64,000 bases of DNA, taken from contig CACBLW010000003.1 in the NCBI GenBank assembly GCA_902540265.1, positions 1 to 64,000 of the forward strand, given 5' to 3'. The notes under the pieces were generated by a model. It was not told where the DNA came from, did not search any database, and was given only the letters and a program-made list of their open reading frames with translations. Both the position numbers and the translations under genes were made by a program. This document shows positions 25,875 through 36,248 of this stretch, one piece after another; positions within the stretch are counted from its first letter, which is position 1, and each line of letters opens with the position of its first letter. Source of the DNA: an uncultured Alphaproteobacteria bacterium. Lineage in GTDB: Bacteria > Pseudomonadota > Alphaproteobacteria > HIMB59 > GCA-002718135.

Positions 25875-27234
25875 CAGTAAAATTCATTTTATAGGTATTT
25901 CAGGAATAGGAATGTCTGGTATTGCAGAATTGATGTTAGATAAAGGATATTCGATTCAGGGTAGTGATATATCAGAAAACGACAACACAAAAAGATTAAA
26001 GAAAAAAGGTATTAAATTTTTTTTAGGACATAATAAAAAAAATATTAAATATGCCCATGTTGTTGTTTATTCATCAGCTATAAAAAAAAATAATCCTGAA
26101 ATAAGAGAAGCATATATTAAGAAAGTCCCTGTTCTTTCTAGAGCTGATATGCTTTCAGAATTAATGAAAAATAAAAAATCTATTGCCATAGCTGGATCTC
26201 ATGGGAAAACCACCACCACTAGTTTGGTAGGAAACATTTTCAATGAAGCAGGTTTAGACCCTACTATTGTTAATGGTGGGATCATAAACTCTTTTTCTAA
26301 TAATAATCGTTATGGAAAAGGGGAGTGGATGATTGTTGAAGCAGACGAAAGTGATGGTACTTTTTTAAAGCTCCCACATCAAATATCAATTATTACTAAT
26401 TTAGATATTGAACATATGGATTTTTATAAATCAAAGAAAAATTTAATTAATGCGTTTGAAAAATTTATAAACCTGCTTCCGTTTTATGGAACCACAATAA
26501 TGTGTTATGATGATAAGAATCTAAAATTACTTATTAACAAAATAAAAACTAGAAATATTTTGACTTATTCAATAAAAAATAAAAAAGCAGATGTATTAAT
26601 TTTTGATATTATACAAAATAAACTAAAAACCTCTTTTAAATTAAAAATTAATAATAAAATTATTCATAATTCTAATTATAAATTTACTATTAATGCAATT
26701 GGAAATCACAATATTTTAAATGCAACTGCAAGTATTGTTGCAGCCAAACTAAATGGAATAAAAAATAAAGATATTAATAACGCGTTGAAAAATTATGTAG
26801 GTGTAAAAAGAAGATTCTCATTTATTGGAAAAAAAAATAAATCCTTTGTGTACGATGATTACGCACATCATCCAACAGAAATTGCAGCTACATTAAGTGC
26901 AGCTAAAAGTTTAAAAAATAAAGTAATAGTTGTTTTTCAACCACACAGATACTCTAGAACTAAAATATTGATTGGTGAATTTATAAAAGTTTTATCTAAA
27001 GTTGATCATTTATTTTTATTAGAAACCTATTCAGCTGGAGAAAAAATTATCAAGGGCGCAACTTCAAAAGATATATATTCTAAAATATTAAAAAAAAATA
27101 AAAATACTAAATATTTAAAGAATATAGGTAATTTAAATAAATTAATGAAACCTCATACAATGAATCAAAATACTATTGTTTTTATGGGTGCGGGTTCAAT
27201 ATCAAGTATTGCAAAAAAATATTTGAATAACTAA
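25864..27234 (+). CDS. murC: UDP-N-acetylmuramate-alanine ligase
   Basis: HFIGISGIGMSGIAELML; AGSHGKTTTTSLV; VEADESDGTFL; DDYAHHPTEI; FQPHRYSRT. Confidence 0.97.
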   Translation: MKINSKIHFIGISGIGMSGIAELMLDKGYSIQGSDISENDNTKRLKKKGIKFFLGHNKKNIKYAHVVVYSSAIKKNNPEIREAYIKKVPVLSRADMLSELMKNKKSIAIAGSHGKTTTTSLVGNIFNEAGLDPTIVNGGIINSFSNNNRYGKGEWMIVEADESDGTFLKLPHQISIITNLDIEHMDFYKSKKNLINAFEKFINLLPFYGTTIMCYDDKNLKLLINKIKTRNILTYSIKNKKADVLIFDIIQNKLKTSFKLKINNKIIHNSNYKFTINAIGNHNILNATASIVAAKLNGIKNKDINNALKNYVGVKRRFSFIGKKNKSFVYDDYAHHPTEIAATLSAAKSLKNKVIVVFQPHRYSRTKILIGEFIKVLSKVDHLFLLETYSAGEKIIKGATSKDIYSKILKKNKNTKYLKNIGNLNKLMKPHTMNQNTIVFMGAGSISSIAKKYLNN

Positions 27235-28127
27235 TGTCAAAAAATATTATAGAATTAGCCAATAAGCTTAAAAGTAAAATTTACTTTGATTATAATGCTG
27301 GTAAGAATACTTGGTTCAGAACAGGAGGTAATGCAAAAATATTTGCTATAGTTGAAGATAATTTAGAGTTAGAAATTATACTAAATGAAATAAATAATGA
27401 AAATTTTTACATAATAGGCTCAGGTTCAAATCTTTTAATTAGAGATAATGGTTATAATGGAACTCTTATAAAATTAGGCAAAGGTTTTAATTCTATTAAA
27501 ATTAATGATAACAAACTTGAAGTTGGTGCTAGCATTTTAGATATTAATTTATCAAATTATGCATTGAGACAAAATATAGAGGGTTTTGAATTTTATAGTG
27601 GTATTCCAGGATCAGTAGGTGGAGCAGTTAAAATGAATGCAGGTTGTTATGGTTCGGAAACTGTAGATGTTATAAATAGTATAGAAATTTGTGATAATTT
27701 AGGTCAAAGAAAAACAATTACAAAAGATAAGTTAAATCTAAAATATAGATCTTCAAAAATAAAAAATACAGATATAGTTACAAAAGCTATATTTAATTTT
27801 AATTATGGAGATCAAAATTTAATTAAAGACAAGATTAATGAAATAAAGAATAGACGTTTAGAATCTCAGCCAATTAAAAATAAAACTTCTGGTAGCACTT
27901 TCAAAAATCCTAAAAATCTTCATGCAGCAAAACTAATTGAGGAAGCAGGATGTAAAGGAGCCAATTATGGAGATGCATATGTAAGTGATAAACATGCAAA
28001 TTTTTTAATAAATAGGGGAAGTGCTTCAGCAAAAGATATAGAAAACCTAGGTAAAAGTATTGTTGAAAAAGTATATGCCAAATTCAATGTAAAATTAGAA
28101 TGGGAGGTAAAAATAATAGGTGAGTAG
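27234..28127 (+). CDS. murB: UDP-N-acetylenolpyruvoylglucosamine reductase
   Basis: NTWFRTGGNA; GSGSNLLIRD; GIPGSVGGAVKMNAGCYG; SGSTFKNP. Confidence 0.97.
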   Translation: MSKNIIELANKLKSKIYFDYNAGKNTWFRTGGNAKIFAIVEDNLELEIILNEINNENFYIIGSGSNLLIRDNGYNGTLIKLGKGFNSIKINDNKLEVGASILDINLSNYALRQNIEGFEFYSGIPGSVGGAVKMNAGCYGSETVDVINSIEICDNLGQRKTITKDKLNLKYRSSKIKNTDIVTKAIFNFNYGDQNLIKDKINEIKNRRLESQPIKNKTSGSTFKNPKNLHAAKLIEEAGCKGANYGDAYVSDKHANFLINRGSASAKDIENLGKSIVEKVYAKFNVKLEWEVKIIGE

Positions 28128-29070
28128 TAAAAAAATTTTAATTTTAGAAGGTGGTAATAATGAAGAGCATGATGTATCTTTAGAAACCTCTAGAGAAATT
28201 CAAAAAATTCTTAATCAAAATAAATTGAAGTTTAAGACATTAAGAGTCAATCCTAAAAACTTTCATAAAAAAATAATTAATTATAAAAATTTTGTTTGCA
28301 TTAATGCTTTGCACGGACCTTTTGGTGAAGATGGACAAACTCAAAAAATTTTAAAAAAAAATAAAATTCCTTTTTCTCATTCAAATATAAAATCATCTAG
28401 TCTATGTTTTAATAAATCTGCGTCTAAGAAAGAAATTATAAAAAATAAATTAATGTCTCCAAAATATTATCTATTAAATATAAATGACTTAAATGAGAAG
28501 AAATTAATTACTATTAAAAGTAAGTTTAAAAAATTTGTTATTAAGCCCAATAGAAGTGGTTCAAGTTTTGGTATAAATATAGTTAAAAATAAAAAAGAAT
28601 TTGATATTTTTATTTCTAATTTAGAGGAATTTAAAAGCAAACTTAATAATCACAAAGAAATTTTAATAGAAGAGTATATATCTGGAAGGGAGCTCACAGT
28701 TTCAACTATTAAATTAGATAAAAAAATTCACGCTCTTGCTGTTACAGAAATAAAATCAAAAAATAACTTTTTTGATTATAAAGCAAAATATTCAAAAGGT
28801 TATGCTAAACATATTTTGCCAGCTAAGTTAAATAAAATAAATTATTCTAAATGTCTTATGTTTGCTACTAAAGCTCATAAACTCTTAGGTTGTAATTCAC
28901 TTGCAAGAACTGATTTTATTTTTGATGAAAAAAGAAATAAAATTTTCTTTTTAGAAACAAATACTCAACCTGGCCTTACTCCTATATCTCTATTACCCGA
29001 ACAAGCTAATTATAAAGGTTTTTCTTTTTCAGAAATCATTTTTATTTTGATCAAAAATTTAAATTATTAG
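28120..29070 (+). CDS. ddl: D-alanine-D-alanine ligase (GTG start)
   Basis: LHGPFGEDGQTQ; KPNRSGSSFGI; LARTDFIFD; ETNTQPGLTPISLLPEQA. Confidence 0.95.
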   Translation: MSSKKILILEGGNNEEHDVSLETSREIQKILNQNKLKFKTLRVNPKNFHKKIINYKNFVCINALHGPFGEDGQTQKILKKNKIPFSHSNIKSSSLCFNKSASKKEIIKNKLMSPKYYLLNINDLNEKKLITIKSKFKKFVIKPNRSGSSFGINIVKNKKEFDIFISNLEEFKSKLNNHKEILIEEYISGRELTVSTIKLDKKIHALAVTEIKSKNNFFDYKAKYSKGYAKHILPAKLNKINYSKCLMFATKAHKLLGCNSLARTDFIFDEKRNKIFFLETNTQPGLTPISLLPEQANYKGFSFSEIIFILIKNLNY

Positions 29071-29071
29071 T

Positions 29072-29845
29072 ATGAACAATATTAATAGAAGAAGATATGT
29101 CTTAAGTTTAAGATCATTCACTTATTTTTGTATTTTTTTATTTATAATTATTTTTTCTTTTTTAGTATATTTTAACAAAAATAGTTTAATTGAGACTTCT
29201 AAGAATATAATTCAGATTTTTTCAGAAAACTTCCAATATCAATTTACAAAATTTGATATTACAGGTTTGGAAAAAATTGAATTAAAATTTATAGAGCATA
29301 AACTGCAAAATTATATAGGGTCTTCAATTTTTTTATTACCGTTGGATCAAATTAATGACTCAATAAAAGAAAATAATTGGGTCAAAGATATATTTATAAA
29401 AACAAATTACAAAGATACTCTATTTATTAGGATTGCAGAATATAAACCAATAGGAATTTATTTTTTTAACGAGAAATACTTTGTTTTTGATGAAAATGGA
29501 AAAATTATAGATCAAATTTACATTACAGATTTTACTCATCATTCATTATTAATTTTTAAGGGTAGTTCTTCAAACTTAAAAGCTAATTCATTAATTAATA
29601 TTTTAAAAAATAATAATTTTGAAAAAAAATATCAAATAGAGAGTTTGGAATTTATTAATAAAAGAAGATGGGATATAAATTTATACAGCGATGTGAAATT
29701 AATGCTTTCAGAAGAAGACCCAAATAAATCTATTCAGAATTTTATAATGATTCAAAATAAACTTAGCGAAACAGATATTAATAATATACAAACATATGAT
29801 TTAAGAAATTTAAAAAAAACAATCTTAATAAATTTAAATGATTAA
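29072..29845 (+). CDS. ftsQ: FtsQ division protein
   Basis: N-terminal TM helix, POTRA-like FDITGLEKIE; between ddl and ftsA. Confidence 0.88.
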   Translation: MNNINRRRYVLSLRSFTYFCIFLFIIIFSFLVYFNKNSLIETSKNIIQIFSENFQYQFTKFDITGLEKIELKFIEHKLQNYIGSSIFLLPLDQINDSIKENNWVKDIFIKTNYKDTLFIRIAEYKPIGIYFFNEKYFVFDENGKIIDQIYITDFTHHSLLIFKGSSSNLKANSLINILKNNNFEKKYQIESLEFINKRRWDINLYSDVKLMLSEEDPNKSIQNFIMIQNKLSETDINNIQTYDLRNLKKTILINLND

Positions 29846-31058
29846 AGCTGGTTTAGATATAGGTAATTCAAAAATATCATGTGTAATTGCTGATTATAAG
29901 AATACTGAAAATATTAATATTTTATCAATTGCTAGTGTTCCTAATAATAATATTAAAAAAAATATTATTTTAAATTTTGAAAATTTACATGATCAGATTA
30001 AATCTTTAGTATTAGAAGCTGAAAAACAATCTCAAACTAAATTAAATTCTATTAATCTTAATTTATCTCTATTGCATTCTAATTCTCATTATTACAACTC
30101 AGAAATAGAATTAAAAAATGAGAAAATTTCTGAGTTACATCTGAAAAAAATAATTAATCAATCAGAATATTTTAATAACCAAAGTGAAAAATTTGATATA
30201 TATAATAATATAACTTCGTATGATATAGATAATAATCTGTACTTTAATGCTCCGATTGGAAATTATTCAGATCATATTAAAATAAACTTTTATAAAATAC
30301 ATATTCAAAAAAAATATTCAGATAATATTTCTAGTATTATCAAAAAATTGAAACTTAATATTGATAATTATATTCCCTCCCCATTATCATCATCTTTATC
30401 ATCACTTACAAATGATGAAAAAGAACTTGGAACTATTTGTATAGATTTAGGACATTCAACATCTTCTATATCAGTTTTTGAGAATAATAAATTTGTGTAT
30501 GGAGATGCAATAGGTATTGGTAGTAATAACGTTACATTGGATATTGCTAGAGGTTTATCAACTACAATTTCAAGTGCTGAAAGGTTAAAAACATTATATG
30601 GTTCTTTGGTTTCATCACCAGGTGATGATCATGAAATAATTGAAATACCAATTATTTCAGGTGATAAAAATACATTTAAACAAATAACAAGATCAAGTTT
30701 AAACGCCATTATTAAACCGCGTATTGAAGAAACGTTAGAAATGATATGGCAAAAAATTAAAGACAACAATTTAAAAAATAAAAAATTAAACAATGTAGTT
30801 CTAACCGGCGGTGGGGCAATGATGGATAATATTGAAAAATATGTTGAAACAATTTTTGCAAGTGGCGTAAGAGTGTCGAGTCCCATAGAACAATTAAATT
30901 TGGATAATAATTTTAAAAAACCAAATTTTTGCGACATTATTGGATCTATATTGTATGACCAAGATTTATTTAAAATTGATTTTTTAACAAAACAATCAAA
31001 AAATTCTAAAAAACGTGGAATTTCAAGCTTTTTTACTTGGCTTGATCAGTATATTTAG
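29838..31058 (+). CDS. ftsA: FtsA actin-like division protein
   Basis: AGLDIGNSKISCVIAD; TICIDLGHSTSSISVFENN; VVLTGGGAMMDNIE; C-terminal amphipathic tail. Confidence 0.93.
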   Translation: MIKAGLDIGNSKISCVIADYKNTENINILSIASVPNNNIKKNIILNFENLHDQIKSLVLEAEKQSQTKLNSINLNLSLLHSNSHYYNSEIELKNEKISELHLKKIINQSEYFNNQSEKFDIYNNITSYDIDNNLYFNAPIGNYSDHIKINFYKIHIQKKYSDNISSIIKKLKLNIDNYIPSPLSSSLSSLTNDEKELGTICIDLGHSTSSISVFENNKFVYGDAIGIGSNNVTLDIARGLSTTISSAERLKTLYGSLVSSPGDDHEIIEIPIISGDKNTFKQITRSSLNAIIKPRIEETLEMIWQKIKDNNLKNKKLNNVVLTGGGAMMDNIEKYVETIFASGVRVSSPIEQLNLDNNFKKPNFCDIIGSILYDQDLFKIDFLTKQSKNSKKRGISSFFTWLDQYI

Positions 31059-31083
31059 ATAATACTATATGTAGTAAATTATA

Positions 31084-31112
31084 TTGACGATTTCGAATAT
31101 AAATCGTTAAAT
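31084..31112 (+). promoter_or_regulatory. Putative ftsZ sigma70-type promoter (TTGACG-N17-TTAAAT) with an embedded inverted repeat
   Basis: TTGACG 31084-31089, TTAAAT 31107-31112; ACGATTT-cgaatat-AAATCGT at 31087-31107. Confidence 0.55.
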
Positions 31113-31137
31113 ACTTATTTAAACGGCGGAGATTACA

Positions 31138-32784
31138 ATGACTATCAATATTTCAATACAAGATGTAGAGCAAAACTTACATCCCAAAATTACTGTTTTA
31201 GGAGTAGGTGGATCTGGCGGAAATGCAGTTAACAATATGATTAATGCTAATTTGGAAGGTGTAGATTTTTTAATAGCTAACACAGATGCACAAGCTTTAC
31301 AAATTTCAAGTTGTCCAAATAAAATTCAATTAGGATTAAACAGCACTAAAGGTTTAGGTGCGGGAATGAGACCTGATATAGGGAGAAAGGCAGCTGAAGA
31401 AGCAATTCAAGATCTAAGTGAAAAGTTTGAAGGTAGTCATATGCTTTTTATAGCAGCTGGAATGGGCGGTGGTACTGGTACAGGAGCTGCACCAGTAATT
31501 GCTAAACTAGCAAGAGAAAAAGGAATACTAACTGTAGGTGTAGTCACTAAACCTTTTCATTTTGAAGGCACTCAAAGGATGAAGTTAGCTGAGAAAGGAA
31601 TTGAAGAATTGCAACAGTATGTTGACACATTACTAACAATACCTAATCAAAATTTATTTAGAATTGCTAATGAAAAAACAACTTTTTCTGATGCTTTTAA
31701 AATGGCAGACGATGTTTTATATGCAGGTGTCAGGGGAGTAACTGATCTTATGGTTCAGCCTGGAATGATAAATTTAGATTTCTCAGATATCAAGACTGTA
31801 ATGTCTGAAATGGGTAAAGCTATGATGGGTACTGGTGAAGCACAAGGTGAAGGTAGAGCAATTGCAGCTGCTGAAGCAGCTATTGCAAACCCATTAATTG
31901 ATGACGTTTCTCTTAAAGGTGCAAAAGGTCTAATAATTAATATTACTGGTGGTAAAGACATTACATTGTATGAAGTTGATGAAGCAGCAAATAGAATCAA
32001 ACAAGAAGTTGATGAAGAAGCAAATATTATCTATGGAACAACATGTGATGATAGGCTTGAAGGTGTTGTTAGAGTTAGTATTGTAGCCACTGGCATTGAT
32101 GCAAATAATAATATATCAGCTAAACCGATTGAAAACTTTGCTCCAATAAATATAAATAATGATATTTACAAACAAGATATAGAAAAGCCCGTGTCATTGA
32201 CTGAAAGTACGGCACTTAATGAACATTCATTACAAGATGGAAGCAACTTAGACGAAGAGATTAATGGAATTTCAAATGAAGAAATTCACAATAATCAAAA
32301 TTCTGAAAATTTTGATTTAGATGAGCAAACAAATATTAATCAAATAGAGACTTCAAGTTTAGAACAAAATATTGATTCTATAGATGATAAAGCATTTGAA
32401 CAAAATGAAGTTTCAGAAGCTGAAGACCAAATTGAAACTGATGATATTTCTGAGAAAGTATCAAGTTCATCTTCACATATTGAAAAACCAAATGAAACGA
32501 GTGTAAGAAGATTGAGCTTATTTGATACTCTATCAACTGAAAATAAATCTGAAGATACTTATTCAGAAAATGAGGTACTAGGGAAAACTGAACCTATTTT
32601 TGCATCTTCAGAAAAAAATGAATCAGAAGATAAAAACTCTGAAAATAATAATTCAAGCATCGATGAAAAAGAGGAATTTAGTGCTGAAGAGATTGAGTCT
32701 TCTGAAATTGATGATGAGTTCAATCAGGAAACAGAGGAAGAGCTTCTGGATATACCTACCTTTCTTAGAAGACAAGCTAACTAG
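31138..32784 (+). CDS. ftsZ: FtsZ
   Basis: [26 protein letters not shown] tubulin signature; conserved C-terminal peptide [10 protein letters not shown]. Confidence 0.98.
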   Translation: MTINISIQDVEQNLHPKITVLGVGGSGGNAVNNMINANLEGVDFLIANTDAQALQISSCPNKIQLGLNSTKGLGAGMRPDIGRKAAEEAIQDLSEKFEGSHMLFIAAGMGGGTGTGAAPVIAKLAREKGILTVGVVTKPFHFEGTQRMKLAEKGIEELQQYVDTLLTIPNQNLFRIANEKTTFSDAFKMADDVLYAGVRGVTDLMVQPGMINLDFSDIKTVMSEMGKAMMGTGEAQGEGRAIAAAEAAIANPLIDDVSLKGAKGLIINITGGKDITLYEVDEAANRIKQEVDEEANIIYGTTCDDRLEGVVRVSIVATGIDANNNISAKPIENFAPININNDIYKQDIEKPVSLTESTALNEHSLQDGSNLDEEINGISNEEIHNNQNSENFDLDEQTNINQIETSSLEQNIDSIDDKAFEQNEVSEAEDQIETDDISEKVSSSSSHIEKPNETSVRRLSLFDTLSTENKSEDTYSENEVLGKTEPIFASSEKNESEDKNSENNNSSIDEKEEFSAEEIESSEIDDEFNQETEEELLDIPTFLRRQAN

Positions 32785-32853
32785 TAATTAGAGTATTATT
32801 TGCAATATTTTGAAATATTAGGTTAGTTGTTAAGATCGCCAAAAATATATATT

Positions 32854-32884
32854 AAAAAAAGTGCTGTTTTTAGCACTTTTTTTT
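32854..32884 (+). terminator. Rho-independent terminator-like hairpin between ftsZ and lpxC
   Basis: AAAAAAAGTGCT-GTTTTT-AGCACTTTTTTTT; 12-bp potential stem followed by T tract, ending 3 nt before the lpxC ATG. Confidence 0.8.
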
Positions 32885-32887
32885 ATA

Positions 32888-33763
32888 ATGATAGACATAT
32901 CAAATACATCTAGCAATCAACAACAGACTATTGGTAAACCAGTATCTATAAAAGGAATTGGACTACATACGGGAGCTGAAGTAACTATGAAATTATATCC
33001 CGCTAAAGCTGATTACGGAATAAAGTTTATTCGAAAAGATATCAAAGATAATAATGTGATTGAGGCTTTATGGTCGAATGTAAGCAGCACAAAACTAAGT
33101 ACAACTATAAGCAATCAAAAAGGTACTAGTGTATCAACTATAGAGCATTTAATGAGCGCTTTATCAGGACTACATATAGATAATATTAAAATTGAGATCG
33201 ACGGACCAGAGGTACCAATCATGGACGGTAGTTCAATAAAGTTTGTTGATCTTATTGATCAAACTTCTACTCAAATTTTAAATAAAAGAAGAAAAATTTT
33301 AAAAATTAAAAAAAATATTAAAGTTGAAAATAATGATTCATCTGTACAATTAAAACCTAACAACCAGTTTTCAATTGATTTCGAAATCGATTTTCCTAGT
33401 AAGATAGTTAGTAAACAAAGCTGTCATTTACAATTAGTAAATGGAAATTATAAAACTGATATTGCCTCTGCCCGTACTTTTGGATTTGAAAGAGATGTTG
33501 ATATGCTAAGATCAAATGGCTTAGCACTTGGTGGCTCTTTAGATAATGCTGTTGTTGTTGGAGAAAGTAAAATACTAAATTCAGATGGTTTACGTTTTAA
33601 GGATGAGTTTGTGAGACATAAAATTCTTGATTCTATCGGAGATTTGTATTTAGCAGGAGCACCAATTCAAGGTTATTTTTTAGGAAATAAATCAGGCCAT
33701 CATCTAAATAACTTACTATTAAGATCTTTGTTTGCTGATAAAAATAATTACGAATATATATAG
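32888..33763 (+). CDS. lpxC: UDP-3-O-acyl-N-acetylglucosamine deacetylase
   Basis: GIGLHTGAEVTM; EHLMSALSGLHIDN; EIDGPEVPIMDGSS; RHKILDSIGDLYLAG. ATG at 32888 preferred over tracked 32861, which lies inside the hairpin. Confidence 0.95.
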   Translation: MIDISNTSSNQQQTIGKPVSIKGIGLHTGAEVTMKLYPAKADYGIKFIRKDIKDNNVIEALWSNVSSTKLSTTISNQKGTSVSTIEHLMSALSGLHIDNIKIEIDGPEVPIMDGSSIKFVDLIDQTSTQILNKRRKILKIKKNIKVENNDSSVQLKPNNQFSIDFEIDFPSKIVSKQSCHLQLVNGNYKTDIASARTFGFERDVDMLRSNGLALGGSLDNAVVVGESKILNSDGLRFKDEFVRHKILDSIGDLYLAGAPIQGYFLGNKSGHHLNNLLLRSLFADKNNYEYI

Positions 33764-35149
33764 TTAAATCATTTTTTTTGGATCAACTATTTTATCAAAA
33801 TCTTTTTCAGAAATTAATTTCAATTTTAAGGCCGCTTCCTTAAGAGTTAAATTCTCATTAAAGGCTTTTTTTGCAATTTTTGCAGCATTATCATATCCAA
33901 TATTTTTATTTAAAGCAGTAACAAGCATTAAAGAATTATTTAAATGAGTATCAATAATTTCTTTATTGGCTTTCAATCCCTTTAAGCAATTATTACAAAA
34001 ACTTTTAATCCCATCATTAAGAAGGTTTACTGACTGAATAATATTAAAAGCAATAACTGGTTTATAGGTATTTAATTGAAAATGACCATTGGATCCTGCA
34101 AAATCTACAGTAGTACTATTGCCAATTACCTGAACACACACCATACTTAGTGCTTCAATTTGTGTTGGATTTACCTTGCCAGGCATAATTGATGATCCAG
34201 GTTCATTAGCAGGTAAAGTTAACTCTCCCAAACCAGATCTAGGTCCAGATGCTAAAAACCTAATATCATTTATTATTTTTAATATTGAAAGTGATAATGT
34301 TTTTAAAGAATTCGAAAAATTAATTAATGGATCATGAGAAGCTAATGACTCAAATTTATTTGGAGAAGGTTTGTAATTATCTTTAGTCTGTTTATTCAAA
34401 TATTTGCAAAATACTTTATCAAATTTTTTTGGAGCATTAATACCTGAGCCTACAGCAGTTCCACCTTGAGCAAGATATTTTAATTCTGATTTTGCAATTT
34501 CTATTCTTTTTAAACAAGTTTGTAATTGAGAACAAAACGCTGAGAATTCATCACCTAAAGTAATTGGAGTTGCATCTTGTGTATGAGTTCTTCCTATTTT
34601 AATTATTTTTTGAAAAATTTTTTTCTTTTTTTGAAACTCTTTTATTAAAATTTTTAGATTTGGAATTAATTCTTTTGTTGCCAATTCATTAATTGCAACA
34701 TGCATTATTGTTGGAAAAGTATCATTTGATGATTGAGATAAATTCACGTGATCATTTGGATGAATAGGCTCTTTACTTCCAATTTTACCTCCTAATTTTT
34801 TTATTATATAATTGCTAATTACTTCATTAGCGTTCATATTTGTCTGAGTACCAGATCCAGTTTGCCATACTACTAAAGGAAACTCTTCTATAAGTTTTAA
34901 ATTAATTATATCATTGCAAGCTTTTATAATTAGTGTTCCTAATTTTTTGTTTAAGACACCAAGTTCAATATTAGCTTCTGCAGCAGCTTTTTTTTGTTGT
35001 CCTAATGCAATAATTAATTCAACAGGAATTTTTTCACTACCAATTTTAAAATTCTCAAGAGATCTTTGCGTTTGAGCTCCCCAAAGCTTATTTTTATCAA
35101 TTTTTTTTGAACCTAGGCTATCAAATTCTATTCTTTTTTTATTTTTCAT
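33764..35149 (-). CDS. fumC: Class II fumarate hydratase
   Basis: WGAQTQRSLENFKIG; GSGTQTNMNANEVI; GSSIMPGKVNPTQ. Confidence 0.97.
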   Translation of the reverse strand: MKNKKRIEFDSLGSKKIDKNKLWGAQTQRSLENFKIGSEKIPVELIIALGQQKKAAAEANIELGVLNKKLGTLIIKACNDIINLKLIEEFPLVVWQTGSGTQTNMNANEVISNYIIKKLGGKIGSKEPIHPNDHVNLSQSSNDTFPTIMHVAINELATKELIPNLKILIKEFQKKKKIFQKIIKIGRTHTQDATPITLGDEFSAFCSQLQTCLKRIEIAKSELKYLAQGGTAVGSGINAPKKFDKVFCKYLNKQTKDNYKPSPNKFESLASHDPLINFSNSLKTLSLSILKIINDIRFLASGPRSGLGELTLPANEPGSSIMPGKVNPTQIEALSMVCVQVIGNSTTVDFAGSNGHFQLNTYKPVIAFNIIQSVNLLNDGIKSFCNNCLKGLKANKEIIDTHLNNSLMLVTALNKNIGYDNAAKIAKKAFNENLTLKEAALKLKLISEKDFDKIVDPKKMI

Positions 35150-35181
35150 TAATTATTAACAAATTTACTATAACATATTAT

Positions 35182-35820
35182 ATGCAACATATGAACAAAC
35201 TTGTTTTACTTAGGCATGGTCAAAGTAAGTGGAATTTAGAAAATAAATTTACTGGCTGGAAAGATGTTCCATTAACTGAAAAAGGTGTAAATGAAGCAAA
35301 TAATGCAGGCCTTTTATTAAAAAAAAATAATATAAAAATTGATAAAATTTTTAGTAGTGTTCTAGAAAGAGCAAACAAAACAGCAGAAATTGCAATCATG
35401 GCATCAGAAATAGAAAATTTACATAAAAATGGAATTCTTATTTATGAAAAAGATCAAAGACTAAATGAGAGAGATTATGGTGATTTAGTTGGTTTAAATA
35501 AAGCAGAAACTGCTGAAAAATTTGGAAAAGAACAAGTGCATATTTGGAGACGATCATATGACACACCGCCACCTAACGGCGAAAGTCTTAAGGATGTCGT
35601 AAACAGAGTTTCACCATATTTTACTAAAACAATCCAACCATTTATCTTAGATAAGAAAAATGTTCTAATTGCAGCACATGGTAATTCTCTAAGAGCAATA
35701 ATGATTAAAGTTGGCATGTATAAGCCTGAAGAAATATCCTCGATAGAACTTCCTACAGGAAGTCCGCTGTGCTTAGATTATGATAATGGGCAATTACAAA
35801 GACATTATTATTTAGATTAA
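35182..35820 (+). CDS. gpmA: 2,3-bisphosphoglycerate-dependent phosphoglycerate mutase
   Basis: LVLLRHGQSKWNLENKFTGWKDVPLTEKG; RLNERDYGDLVGLNK; AAHGNSLRA. Start likely 35182 or 35191 rather than tracked 35107. Confidence 0.95.
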   Translation: MQHMNKLVLLRHGQSKWNLENKFTGWKDVPLTEKGVNEANNAGLLLKKNNIKIDKIFSSVLERANKTAEIAIMASEIENLHKNGILIYEKDQRLNERDYGDLVGLNKAETAEKFGKEQVHIWRRSYDTPPPNGESLKDVVNRVSPYFTKTIQPFILDKKNVLIAAHGNSLRAIMIKVGMYKPEEISSIELPTGSPLCLDYDNGQLQRHYYLD

Positions 35821-36248
35821 TTTTTTTTATAATTAGAAAAATTAATTACATTATTTTTGTTTAATTTTTTCTTTTCAACTTTTTTATTTACTTTCTTTTG
35901 AATTTTATTTTTTTGCAAAATTAATCCAAAATTAGCTGAAGGATCTGCAAAGGAGATGACAGAATTATAATCTATTTTTAAATTTGTTTTTACATCATTA
36001 AATGAAAGTGAAATAGAAAAATTATTTTGATTTATTTCAAGATCATAATATTCGTATTGAATTACTATAGTCATTTCTTCTGGATATTTTTCTCTTAACC
36101 AATTTGGCAGTTCAACATTTTGATGATTAGTAGAAAATGTAACATAGAGGTGATTATTATTTGTGAGTCCTTTATCTCTGATATTAATCAGAATATCTTT
36201 AAGTACGTTTAATATATTTTTATCTAATATATTTTGATATTCAATCAT
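35817..36248 (-). CDS. sspB: SspB-family ClpXP adaptor (alphaproteobacterial type)
   Basis: HLYVTFSTNHQNVELPNWLREKYPEEMTIVIQYEYYDLEI..FSISLSFNDVKTNLKIDYNSVISFADPSANFGLIL fold signature. Confidence 0.85.
   Translation of the reverse strand: MIEYQNILDKNILNVLKDILINIRDKGLTNNNHLYVTFSTNHQNVELPNWLREKYPEEMTIVIQYEYYDLEINQNNFSISLSFNDVKTNLKIDYNSVISFADPSANFGLILQKNKIQKKVNKKVEKKKLNKNNVINFSNYKKN

Noticed and set aside
30629-30937. 102-aa minus-strand ORF
   Set aside because: Antisense within ftsA; chance open frame in AT-rich coding sequence.
31107-31120. CtrA-like site TTAA-N8-TTAA before ftsZ
   Set aside because: Spacing is 8 rather than the canonical 7, and TTAA is frequent in such AT-rich DNA; not supportable alone.
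32861-32887. Tracked GTG start of lpxC
   Set aside because: Lies inside the terminator-like hairpin and adds MLFLALFFI, which is not part of LpxC; ATG at 32888 preferred.
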